Positions 24,658-33,449 of a DNA stretch of 37,464 nucleotides are shown piece by piece. The notes beneath the pieces are model-generated. The model saw nothing but the letters and a program-made list of their open reading frames with translations. It was not told where the DNA came from and did no database searches. Origin of the DNA: Limnohabitans sp. GTDB taxonomy: Bacteria > Pseudomonadota > Gammaproteobacteria > Burkholderiales > Burkholderiaceae_C. The stretch covers positions 1-37,464 of the forward strand of contig VEQC01000003.1 of assembly GCA_018883455.1 (NCBI GenBank), given 5' to 3'. Numbering within the stretch: the stretch's first letter is position 1; each line of letters starts with the position of its first letter. The position numbers and the translations under genes were made by a program.

Positions 24658-25404
24658 TCAGGTAATGAGATAACCACCGTCGATGGGCAAGACCACGCCG
24701 GTGACGAATTGTGCGGCCTGACTGGCCAAGAAGAGCACGGGGCCCGCCACGTCTTCCGGCGTGCCCCAACGCCCCATGGGGGTTCGCCCCAGAATGGCCG
24801 CGCTGCGCTGGGCATCGGCTTGCAGGGCCTGGGTCAGGGGGGTGGCGATCCAGCCCGGGGCAATGGCGTTGACGCGAATGCCCGCGGGCGCATGGGCGAT
24901 GGCCAGCGATTTGGTGAGTTGGGCCACACCGCCCTTGCTCGCGCTGTAGGCCGGCACCAAGCCTCCGCCAAAGAAGCTCAACATGGAGGCGGTATTGATG
25001 ATGCAACCGCGTGAGGCCGTGAGCAAAGGAATGGCGGCCTGGGCGGTGCGCAAACTGCCATTGAGGTTGATGTCCACCACGGCGGCGAAGGTGGCGGGGT
25101 CTTGCTCTTGACCGCGACGAATGACCCCAGCGCAATTGACCAGCACATTGAGCTGCTGGAGGGGGGCGAAGAACTGGGTGACGGCCTCGTCAGAGCGCAC
25201 ATCGAGCGTCGCAAACTGCACACCCAGGGTATCGGCTTGCTGGGCTTGTGCGACCTCCGCTGGCGTCGCGCCCGTGGCCATCACCTGCGCGCCCGCACGG
25301 GCAAACGCTTGGGCGATGCCGAGGCCAATGCCGCTGGTCGCCCCGACCACCACCACGTGTTGATGGTCGAACCGCAGATCGAGAGCCGCTGGAGACTGTG
25401 ACAT
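24658..25404 (-). CDS. SDR-family oxidoreductase
   Basis: 248 aa; VVVVGATSGIGLGIAQAFA (TGxxxGIG-like), VNCAG, YSASKGG (YxxxK). Confidence 0.92.
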   Translation of the reverse strand: MSQSPAALDLRFDHQHVVVVGATSGIGLGIAQAFARAGAQVMATGATPAEVAQAQQADTLGVQFATLDVRSDEAVTQFFAPLQQLNVLVNCAGVIRRGQEQDPATFAAVVDINLNGSLRTAQAAIPLLTASRGCIINTASMLSFFGGGLVPAYSASKGGVAQLTKSLAIAHAPAGIRVNAIAPGWIATPLTQALQADAQRSAAILGRTPMGRWGTPEDVAGPVLFLASQAAQFVTGVVLPIDGGYLIT

Positions 25405-25534
25405 CGCTCATCCTTTTTGCAAAGCTTGCCCCGCAGACGTGGGGCATACGCCGTTTTGTCAGAATGGGTTGTATCACATCTTCGCCATCATGGCGCACCC
25501 GTGCGTTGTGCACCCCTGCGCCCATACCCAGCGC

Positions 25535-26149
25535 TCAAATGAGTTGGTGTTTTTTGGCCTTGATGACGGCCTGTGCACGGTTGAAGACGCGCAGCTCGCG
25601 AAACAAGTGGCTGAGGTGAACGTTCACCGTTTGCTCGCGGATATGGAGGACGTCGGCAATCCATTTATTGGGATGCCCTTGCGCAATCAGCTGGAGCACT
25701 TCCTGTTGACGCGACGTGAGGCGAAAGGCGTTAGCCCCCCGCGCACCACGCAGGGGAAGCGTGGTGGTCGAGGCCCACAAGCCCTGGAGCTTTTGGGTGA
25801 TGTCCTCGGAAGTGGAACTCTTCGACAAGAACAAGCTGGCGCCCGCGTTCACCGTTCGCGGCTCCCACAAATGCGCCTCTAGACCGGAGAGGACCACCAC
25901 GTGGGCGACATTGGGTTTGTGTTTGAAGGCTTTGATTCCCGTGAGGCCACTGAGACCGGGCATGAGGATGTCGAGCACGATCAACCAAGCGGTCTGGCTG
26001 GCTTGGTCAACGCAATCGAGCCCTTCATGGGCGCTACCGACCGCTTTGACGCTCACCCCATTGGGCGCAAACGCGTTCGCCAACTTTTCGCGAATCGCAT
26101 CACGATAGACAGGTTGGTCATCGATGACCAGAATAGACTGCTGAACCAT
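25535..26149 (-). CDS. NarL/FixJ-family response regulator (REC + LuxR HTH)
   Basis: SILVIDDQPVYRDAIRE, IVLDILMPGLSG, FRLTSRQQEVLQLIAQGHPNKWIADVLHIREQTVNVHLSHLFRELRVFNRAQAV. Confidence 0.93.
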   Translation of the reverse strand: MVQQSILVIDDQPVYRDAIREKLANAFAPNGVSVKAVGSAHEGLDCVDQASQTAWLIVLDILMPGLSGLTGIKAFKHKPNVAHVVVLSGLEAHLWEPRTVNAGASLFLSKSSTSEDITQKLQGLWASTTTLPLRGARGANAFRLTSRQQEVLQLIAQGHPNKWIADVLHIREQTVNVHLSHLFRELRVFNRAQAVIKAKKHQLI

Positions 26150-26339
26150 TCACAAACTCCAGGCCCTTATCGTACAGGATTGCCCGTACGAATATTCACT
26201 TGCTACCATTGAATTCATTATGAATCTTTTCGGCATATTATTAGACTTTATTTATACTTTTTAACCCAAGTCATCGCGAACTATCATGGCGCATGGCTGG
26301 CGGATGGGGTCCGCTCGCGGATTTTTGGGAAAAATCCAG

Positions 26340-26729
26340 ATGACATTTCTGTCACGAATCTTCATGGCCTTCGGAGGGCTGTTTGCGCTGATTTGGGTGG
26401 GGCTATCGGCGGCGGTAGGCCATGGACTGGGGGCATCGGTTGACCCTAGCGCCCTTGCGGCCTCGCTGGCGCAACACCAGTTTCATGCCTTGGGCTTGAT
26501 CGTGGTGGGGCTTGCCTTGAATCATCGCCCTTCGCGGTGGCTGGTGGCCGCAGGCGCTCTGATGCTGGTGGGCCTGTTCCTTTTTTGCCTCAACATGGAT
26601 GCCCGCGTGCTCTTGGGCTGGGAAGCCACCCGGGCCTGGGTCCCGGTGGGGGGCTCGGCCTTCATGTTGGGCTGGCTGTGTTTTTGCGTCGGGCTTCTCA
26701 AGCCCGAGGGGGCCCCTCCCCACGATTGA
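26340..26729 (+). CDS. DUF423-like small membrane protein
   Basis: MTFLSRIFMAFGGLFALIWVGLSAAVGHGLG...LAQHQFHALGLIVVGLAL; four hydrophobic segments. Confidence 0.7.
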   Translation: MTFLSRIFMAFGGLFALIWVGLSAAVGHGLGASVDPSALAASLAQHQFHALGLIVVGLALNHRPSRWLVAAGALMLVGLFLFCLNMDARVLLGWEATRAWVPVGGSAFMLGWLCFCVGLLKPEGAPPHD

Positions 26730-26801
26730 TTTTTTCGTCGACTCGGGGCAGTTAAACTGCGCCGATTACAAGAACCTTGACCTGCCCCAACCAAAGGAGA
26801 C

Positions 26802-28076
26802 ATGATGAATCGCCCAACCTTTCCCACACTTTTGATCGCAGCTGGTTTTTCCTGGCTCGGTTTGTCCGCCCAAGCGGGTGAAATTCGCGTGATGTGCTAT
26901 CAAGACGGCATCGAATGCGAGGTGACGGCGGAACTGGCCAAACGCTTTGAGGCGCAGAACCCCGGCACGAAGGTGGTGGTCGACACCGTGCCCTATAAGA
27001 CCATTCTGGAGCAACTCCCGGTGCAGCTGGCGGCTGGACAAGGCCCTGACATTGCCCGTGTGACCGATTTGGGGGGGCTCTCCAAGTACTACCTCGACAT
27101 CTCCAAGGACTTGAAGAACCGCAAGACGCTGGACGAGCCTTTTGCCGCCACCGCCGCTTGGCTCGCGCCCACGCCGGGTGACAAAGGCATTTACGGCTTC
27201 ATGTCGCAATTGACCATGACAGGCCCCTTTGTGAACAAAACGCTCTTTGAGCAAGCCAAAGTGGCCATGCCCGGCCCCAAGGCCACTTGGGATGAGTGGG
27301 CTGAAGCCACCCGCAAAGTGGCGCGCGCCACGCAAACCAAGGCCGCCATGGCCTGGGATCGTTCCGGACACCGTTTTGCAGGCCCCGCGATCAGCTTTGG
27401 CGCGAAATTGTTCGACGCCAAAGGCGATCCTGTCATTGATGCGGGATACCAAAACTCGGTCAACAAATTCGTGGCTTGGCACAAAGACGGCACCATGATG
27501 CGCGAGGTTTGGGCGGGCTCCGGTGGTTCGACCTACGCCTCCTCGATTGATGAGTTCATCAATGGCAATGTGGTCATGGTGCTTGCCGGGAGCTGGCAGA
27601 TCGGCAACCTGCAAAAGAAGGTGGGCCAAAACTTTGATTGGGTAGCTGTGCCCAACCCCTGTGGTCCTGCGGCGTGCTCGGGCATTCCGGGCGGCGCCGC
27701 TTGGGTCGCCCTGAAGACCAGCAAATCGCCCAAGGAAACAGCGGCCTTCTTAGAGTTCATGGCATCTGAGCCCGCCTATGCCGAATTCACCGCACGCACC
27801 AACAATATCCCGGCACACGCCGGTTTGGCCAAGAAGGGTGTGAACTACACCCAGGCGGATGCGGCCTCGAAAGCCGCCCTGGGTGTCTTTGGCTCAGGCG
27901 TGGCCCAGCTCGCGCCTGTGGCTTATCGCTTCCAGGGCTATAAGTTCAACCGAGCCATCATGCTGCCCACCGTCACGCGGGTCACGCAAGCCATCGTGGG
28001 CGAAATGAGCCCCGAGGATGCCGTGCAGAAAATCAACGCTGACATGCAAGACGCGATCAAGCAAGCCCAAAAGTGA
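26802..28076 (+). CDS. ABC transporter sugar-binding protein (family 1 extracellular solute-binding protein)
   Basis: 424 aa; signal peptide; LAKRFEAQNPGTKVVVDTVPYKTILEQLPVQLAAGQGPDIARV; followed by permeases. Confidence 0.93.
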   Translation: MMNRPTFPTLLIAAGFSWLGLSAQAGEIRVMCYQDGIECEVTAELAKRFEAQNPGTKVVVDTVPYKTILEQLPVQLAAGQGPDIARVTDLGGLSKYYLDISKDLKNRKTLDEPFAATAAWLAPTPGDKGIYGFMSQLTMTGPFVNKTLFEQAKVAMPGPKATWDEWAEATRKVARATQTKAAMAWDRSGHRFAGPAISFGAKLFDAKGDPVIDAGYQNSVNKFVAWHKDGTMMREVWAGSGGSTYASSIDEFINGNVVMVLAGSWQIGNLQKKVGQNFDWVAVPNPCGPAACSGIPGGAAWVALKTSKSPKETAAFLEFMASEPAYAEFTARTNNIPAHAGLAKKGVNYTQADAASKAALGVFGSGVAQLAPVAYRFQGYKFNRAIMLPTVTRVTQAIVGEMSPEDAVQKINADMQDAIKQAQK

Positions 28077-29029
28077 TGGGGATTGATTCGTTGTTCCGGG
28101 CGGTGCAACGCCGCCTGGGTTTGCAGCGCATGGGGTGGCTTTTCGTCACCCCGAATTTGCTGGTGTTCTCGGTCTTTTGTTTCCTCCCCATCGCCATCAA
28201 CGTGATTTACGCCACCTCGGGTGGCGTGAATTTGATGCCGCTGCAACGCCCATTCACGGGCCTGGAGAATTTTCAGATACTGTTTGAGTGCCAAAACTAC
28301 GCCGATCTCTCCACATGCCGTAAAGATGTGTTTTGGCGCGCGATCTGGAACACCCTGACATTTAGCGTCTTGCAAGTAGGCTTGATGGTCTTGTTTGCCT
28401 TGATCACGGCCTTGGTGCTCAACCGCAAAATTGTGGGGCGGGGTTTTTGGCGTGGCGTGTTTTTCTACCCGGTGCTGCTCTCGCCGGTGGTGGTGGCCCT
28501 GATCTGGAAATGGCTGCTGCAGCGCCAAGGGGTGCTCAATGCCGGATTGGTGGGCCTGGGGTGGGAGCCCGTGGAGTGGCTCACCCAATCGGGCACGGCC
28601 TTTTTCTGGACGATTTTTGTCTCCATTTGGGCCCACATGGGTTTTTACACTTTGATTTTGTTGGCTGGGCTTCAAGCCATTCCCCGCGATTTGTATGAGG
28701 CGGCCGCTTTGGATCGGGCCAAGCCCTGGCGCGTGCTCACGCGCATCACCCTGCCCTTACTGATGCCCAACCTGATTGTGGTGCTTGTGCTCGCGGCGAT
28801 TCGGGCAGTGCAAATTTTTGATGAGGTGTTTGTGCTCACAGGCGGGGGACCTGGCTCGGCGACCACGTTCATCGTGCAGTTCATCTACCAAACGGGGTTT
28901 GCCGAGCAGATTCACTTGTATGGCTTGGCTGCGGCGGCTTCACTGGCGCTGGCGTTTTGCTTGATGCTGCTCACCCTGGTGCAGTTGCGCATCTCGCGGG
29001 CCGGTCAAAACGAAAGTCGAGGCGAGTGA
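28073..29029 (+). CDS. Sugar ABC transporter permease (MalF/UgpA-like)
   Basis: 318 aa; YEAAALDRAKPWRVLTRITLPLLMPNL (EAA loop). GTG at 28073 or ATG at 28076. Confidence 0.93.
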   Translation: MMGIDSLFRAVQRRLGLQRMGWLFVTPNLLVFSVFCFLPIAINVIYATSGGVNLMPLQRPFTGLENFQILFECQNYADLSTCRKDVFWRAIWNTLTFSVLQVGLMVLFALITALVLNRKIVGRGFWRGVFFYPVLLSPVVVALIWKWLLQRQGVLNAGLVGLGWEPVEWLTQSGTAFFWTIFVSIWAHMGFYTLILLAGLQAIPRDLYEAAALDRAKPWRVLTRITLPLLMPNLIVVLVLAAIRAVQIFDEVFVLTGGGPGSATTFIVQFIYQTGFAEQIHLYGLAAAASLALAFCLMLLTLVQLRISRAGQNESRGE

Positions 29030-29030
29030 G

Positions 29031-30080
29031 ATGCGCATACTTGATTTTCTCCTGCGCACCCGAGGCCGCCAACGGCTCGATTGGACCGACTACCTGAGCT
29101 ACGGCTATTTGTTGCTGGGGTTGTTCACGCTATTTGCACCGGTGGTCTGGCTGATCATGTCCTCTTTCAAGACGGAAGCCGCGCTCGCCCAATTTCCGCC
29201 GAGCTTCTTGCCTTATGCGCAGTCGACCGTGACGGTGACAGGCTTTGACAAACCACTGCCCCTGTTTGAAGTGACGCTAGAGGACGGGAGGCGTCAAACG
29301 CTGGCGCAGGTCAATCGCGTGGGCATCATGGCCACCATGGTCGACCCGCAATCGCCGGATGAACGCCTCCGCGTGAACATTGCCCAGCGCAAACCCGTTG
29401 AATCAGTGGCGTTTGCGTGGTCGAACTACACCGACCTGTTTCAAAAATTCACTTTCGGAACCTACCTCTGGAACAGCGTGTTCATCACGGTGGTGGCCAC
29501 CTTGCTGACTTTGTTGATCAACTCGATGGCAGCGTTTGGACTCTCCAAGTACCGCTTCAGCGGTCAGCGCGGCGTTTTGCTGCTCATTCTCTCCACACTG
29601 ATGATTCCGCCCACCATCATTTTGGTGCCGATGTTCTTGGTGATCAATGAAATTGGCTTACTCAACAGCCTCTGGGGGGTGATCCTACCCGCGATTGCCA
29701 CGCCCACTGGCGTGTTTTTGCTGCGCCAATACATGCTGACCATTCCGGATGAATTGCTGGAAGCCGCGCGCATGGACCACGCCAGCGAGTGGCGCATCTA
29801 CTGGCGTATCGTGCTGCCGCTGTCGGCACCCGCGCTGGCCGTACTCGCCATTTTCTCGGTCATGTGGCGCTGGAATGATTTTCTGTTGCCCTTGATCGTG
29901 TTGTCGCGCAATGAACAGTTCACCTTGCAACTCGCCCTCAACGCCTTTCAGGGCGAGCTCAATACCCAGTGGCATTATTTACTGGCCATGACGGTGATCA
30001 CCCTCTTGCCCGTCACCATCGTCTTTGCCTTTTTGCAAAGACACATCACGACCGGTATTGCCGGTGCGGGTGTGAAATAA
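29031..30080 (+). CDS. Sugar ABC transporter permease (MalG/UgpE-like)
   Basis: 349 aa; LLEAARMDHASEWRIYWRIVLPLSAPAL (EAA loop). Confidence 0.93.
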   Translation: MRILDFLLRTRGRQRLDWTDYLSYGYLLLGLFTLFAPVVWLIMSSFKTEAALAQFPPSFLPYAQSTVTVTGFDKPLPLFEVTLEDGRRQTLAQVNRVGIMATMVDPQSPDERLRVNIAQRKPVESVAFAWSNYTDLFQKFTFGTYLWNSVFITVVATLLTLLINSMAAFGLSKYRFSGQRGVLLLILSTLMIPPTIILVPMFLVINEIGLLNSLWGVILPAIATPTGVFLLRQYMLTIPDELLEAARMDHASEWRIYWRIVLPLSAPALAVLAIFSVMWRWNDFLLPLIVLSRNEQFTLQLALNAFQGELNTQWHYLLAMTVITLLPVTIVFAFLQRHITTGIAGAGVK

Positions 30081-30098
30081 CTTTGATCGGATTGTCCT

Positions 30099-31139
30099 GT
30101 GTCAACGCTTGAACTTCGTGCTTTGCGCAAATCCTTTGGTACCACCGACGTGATTCATGGTGTGGATCTGCACGTTGCCGATGGCGAATTCGTGGTGTTT
30201 GTAGGGCCCTCGGGCTGCGGAAAATCCACGCTCTTGCGTCTTATTGCGGGGCTCGATTCCCCCACTGAGGGCGACATCTTGATGGATGGGCAATCCGTCA
30301 ACGCCATTGGCGCGGCCGATCGGGGTTGCGCGATGGTGTTTCAGTCCTACGCACTGTACCCGCACATGACGGTTTACGACAACATGGCGTTTGGCCTGCA
30401 AAACGCCGGCGAGCCTGCCGACGCGATTGACGCCAAAGTCAAGGCGGCCGCGGCACAACTGCGCTTAGATGCTTTGCTACAGCGACGCCCCACCCAACTC
30501 TCGGGCGGTCAGCGCCAGCGGGTGGCGATTGGTCGCGCCATCGTGCGTCATCCCAAAATTTTCCTCTTTGATGAGCCGCTCTCCAATCTCGACGCCGAGC
30601 TGCGTGTCTCCATGCGCAGCGAACTGCGCGAATTGCACCGGCGTCTGCAAGCGACCTTGATCTATGTGACCCACGATCAAGTGGAGGCCATGACCTTGGC
30701 CGACAAAATTGTGGTGCTGCGTGCGGGCCGGATTGAACAAATCGGCACACCCGAGCAGCTCTACCAAAAGCCCTGCAATCCCTTTGTCGCTGGCTTCATC
30801 GGTAGTCCGCGCATGAATTTATTGCCAGCCACGGTGATGGCTCGGGCCCCGGCACTGGCCCGCCTCGTGCCCCCGGCCGCCGCGCTGGTGGGGGTACGGC
30901 CGGAGCACTGGCATTGGTGCGCAGATACCGAGGGCCTGCGCCTGCGCATTCAATCGAGTGAATACCTCGGTGGCGAGCGTCTCGTGCGGGGCTTGCTCGA
31001 CGACGATAGCTTGGTGGAGCTTCGCACCACAGTCGAACGGGCCTACGGTATGGGCGAGGTGAGCTACATCGCAACGACGCCGCAACACCTGCATTTGTTT
31101 GATGCCCATGACCACCGCTTGGAGTCACCCAAACCATGA
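30099..31139 (+). CDS. Sugar ABC transporter ATP-binding protein (UgpC/MalK-like)
   Basis: 346 aa, GTG start; FVGPSGCGKSTLLRLIAGL, LSGGQRQRVAIGRAIVRHPKIFLFDEPLSNLDAELR, C-terminal TOBE-like region. Confidence 0.95.
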   Translation: MSTLELRALRKSFGTTDVIHGVDLHVADGEFVVFVGPSGCGKSTLLRLIAGLDSPTEGDILMDGQSVNAIGAADRGCAMVFQSYALYPHMTVYDNMAFGLQNAGEPADAIDAKVKAAAAQLRLDALLQRRPTQLSGGQRQRVAIGRAIVRHPKIFLFDEPLSNLDAELRVSMRSELRELHRRLQATLIYVTHDQVEAMTLADKIVVLRAGRIEQIGTPEQLYQKPCNPFVAGFIGSPRMNLLPATVMARAPALARLVPPAAALVGVRPEHWHWCADTEGLRLRIQSSEYLGGERLVRGLLDDDSLVELRTTVERAYGMGEVSYIATTPQHLHLFDAHDHRLESPKP

Positions 31140-33292
31140 AACCCATTCAAAGTGCGGATTGGTTCTTGCAGCCTGGGGCCCCCGAGGCCGATGCCACCAC
31201 GCGCTTGCACGATGGGGGGGAGTTGCGCGTGGTGTTCTTGGCCCCGCGCATGGCGCGGGTGACGTGGCAACCCCCCGGCGGTTTTCGCGAACCTCGAACC
31301 TGGGCGATTGCGCCTCGGGGAGAGGCCGACGCCCCGTGGCAAGGACGCGAGCGTGAGAGCCTGGAGGGCTTTAGCCGGCCTCAGGTCAAGCCTCAGGGCA
31401 ATCACGGGCTGGCCACTGAGCGATTGGGTGTGACGCTGCAAGGCGGCGGTCAAGCCCCCGTGCGCTTGGTGTGGCGTGATTTGCAACGGGACCAAGTGGT
31501 GCTCGCCGATCGCGAGACGAGTGCTTACCTGCATGAAGCGCGAACGGGCATTGTGCGCCACTGCCTGGTGCGGGACCCGCAAGAGCATTACTATGGCTTG
31601 GGAGACAAAACCGGAGCGCTGAATTTGCATGGACGGCGTTTGCGGTGCTTGGGCCAGGATTCGATTGGTTATGACCCGCAGCATGGCGACCCGCTCTACA
31701 AACATTGGCCCTTTGTGCTCATGCGCACGACGGGAGGGATTTGGGTGGGGGTCTACTACGACACCCTCGCCGCTTGCACGTTTGACTTAGGCTGCGAACA
31801 CGACAACTACCACGGACTGTTTCGCAGTCTGGATGTGGATGACGGCGACCTGGATTACTACGTGATGGTGGGCGACACCCCGGCGGAGGTGGTGGCGCAA
31901 TTCGTCGGCCTCATTGGTGGAACGCACCTCCCACCCCGCTGGACACTGGGTTACGCTCAGACCGCCATGGGCTTGGCCGATGCCCCCGATGCGCAGGACC
32001 AACTCGCGCGTTTCATTGAACAATGCCAGCAGCACCAAATGCCCATCTCGGCCTTTCATTATGGGTCGGGCTATTCGAGCCGTGGCAAGCAGCGCTATGT
32101 GTTCACTTGGAATACATCGAAGTTTCCAGATCCGCAGGGGCTCAATGCGAAATTTGCCGCTGCGGGCATGAAGTTGGTAGCCAACCTCAAACCTTGTTTG
32201 CTCGACGACCACCCCAGCTATGCTGCCTTGGCCCAAGCCAAGGCCTTCATTGCCCACGCTCAAAGCGGTGAACCGGTGGTGGAGCCTTATTGGGACGGCC
32301 AGGGCTCCCATTTGGACTTCACTCAGCCGCAGGCGGTGCAATGGTGGCAAACGCAATTGCGCCAGCAGATTCTGGAAAAAGGCATTCAGATCGGCTGGAA
32401 CGACAACAACGAATACGCCATCGGTGCCGACGACGCGCACAGCGCGGGCTGGGGTGAGCCCCTGCCCATGCACCGCAGCCGACCGTTGCACGCCCTCTTG
32501 ATGACCCGCGCCACGTACGAGGCACAACGGGCTTTTTTTGCCACTTCAGCGGACGCCGCGGACTACGGCTTCACCATCACACGGGCGGGCCCCCCCGGCA
32601 TTCAACGCTACGCGCAAACTTGGTCTGGTGACAACACCACGAGCTGGGCGAGCCTGAAGTGGAATATTCGCACGGGTTTGCAAATGGGACTCTCGGGCCT
32701 CTTCAATGTGGGGCATGATGTCGGCGGGTTTTTTGGCCCCCTGCCCGACCCCGAGCTCTTCTTGCGCTGGGTCCAGGCCTGTGCGCTCAACCCGCGCATG
32801 GTGATGAACTCGTGGAAGGCGGGCAATGTGAGCAACCTGCCATGGATGCACCCGACGGTCACCGATGCGGTGCGCGCCGCCTTGGGCTTGCGCTATCAGC
32901 TCCTGCCCTACCTCTGGCAGTGCTTTGAAGCTTCTCACCGCGAGGCTTGCCCCATCATTCGTCCCACTTTCTTCAATTTCCCGCAGGACGCGCAATGCTT
33001 CCACGACTGCGACGATTTCATGCTCGGGCCGGATTTGTTGGTGGCACCTGTCGTGGATGCGGGGGCTCGGACTCGGAGGGTCTACCTGCCCCAACTCCCC
33101 GCGGGCGGGCAATGGTTTGATTTTGAAACCCGCACGGCCTATGCGGCCGGTCAAAGCCATACGGTGGAAGCACCCCTGGCGCGCCTGCCCCTGTTTGCCC
33201 GCCAAGGGGCACGCATTCCCCTCTCGGCACCGCGCGCGGGGCAACTCGCACGACATGACGATCCGGTGGTGGAAACCCGTTGCTTTGATTGA
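31136..33292 (+). CDS. Glycoside hydrolase family 31 (alpha-glucosidase-like)
   Basis: 718 aa; YYGLGDKTGALNLHGRRL, IQIGWNDNNEYAI (nucleophile Asp), YAQTWSGDNTTSWASLKWNI (acid/base Asp), DVGGFFGPLPDPELFLRWVQ. Confidence 0.93.
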   Translation: MKPIQSADWFLQPGAPEADATTRLHDGGELRVVFLAPRMARVTWQPPGGFREPRTWAIAPRGEADAPWQGRERESLEGFSRPQVKPQGNHGLATERLGVTLQGGGQAPVRLVWRDLQRDQVVLADRETSAYLHEARTGIVRHCLVRDPQEHYYGLGDKTGALNLHGRRLRCLGQDSIGYDPQHGDPLYKHWPFVLMRTTGGIWVGVYYDTLAACTFDLGCEHDNYHGLFRSLDVDDGDLDYYVMVGDTPAEVVAQFVGLIGGTHLPPRWTLGYAQTAMGLADAPDAQDQLARFIEQCQQHQMPISAFHYGSGYSSRGKQRYVFTWNTSKFPDPQGLNAKFAAAGMKLVANLKPCLLDDHPSYAALAQAKAFIAHAQSGEPVVEPYWDGQGSHLDFTQPQAVQWWQTQLRQQILEKGIQIGWNDNNEYAIGADDAHSAGWGEPLPMHRSRPLHALLMTRATYEAQRAFFATSADAADYGFTITRAGPPGIQRYAQTWSGDNTTSWASLKWNIRTGLQMGLSGLFNVGHDVGGFFGPLPDPELFLRWVQACALNPRMVMNSWKAGNVSNLPWMHPTVTDAVRAALGLRYQLLPYLWQCFEASHREACPIIRPTFFNFPQDAQCFHDCDDFMLGPDLLVAPVVDAGARTRRVYLPQLPAGGQWFDFETRTAYAAGQSHTVEAPLARLPLFARQGARIPLSAPRAGQLARHDDPVVETRCFD

Positions 33293-33449
33293 CGCCTTGG
33301 CCGAGCGTCTGTTGCCCTCGCGGGGGGTACCCCATGCAGGCCTTGAGGAATGCCGATTGGCACGCTCGAAATTTCCTGAATTCCCTTAGCGATTTTGCGC
33401 AATTTTTCGCCGCGGCGCGGCTTTTTCACCGGTATGCCTATCATGCCTC

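Noticed and set aside
31136-33292. GH31 as sulfoquinovosidase linking the sugar and sulfur loci
   Set aside because: Active-site sequence looks like alpha-glucosidase-type GH31 and no SQ-specific monooxygenase, isomerase or kinase genes are visible; kept only as a hypothesis to exclude.
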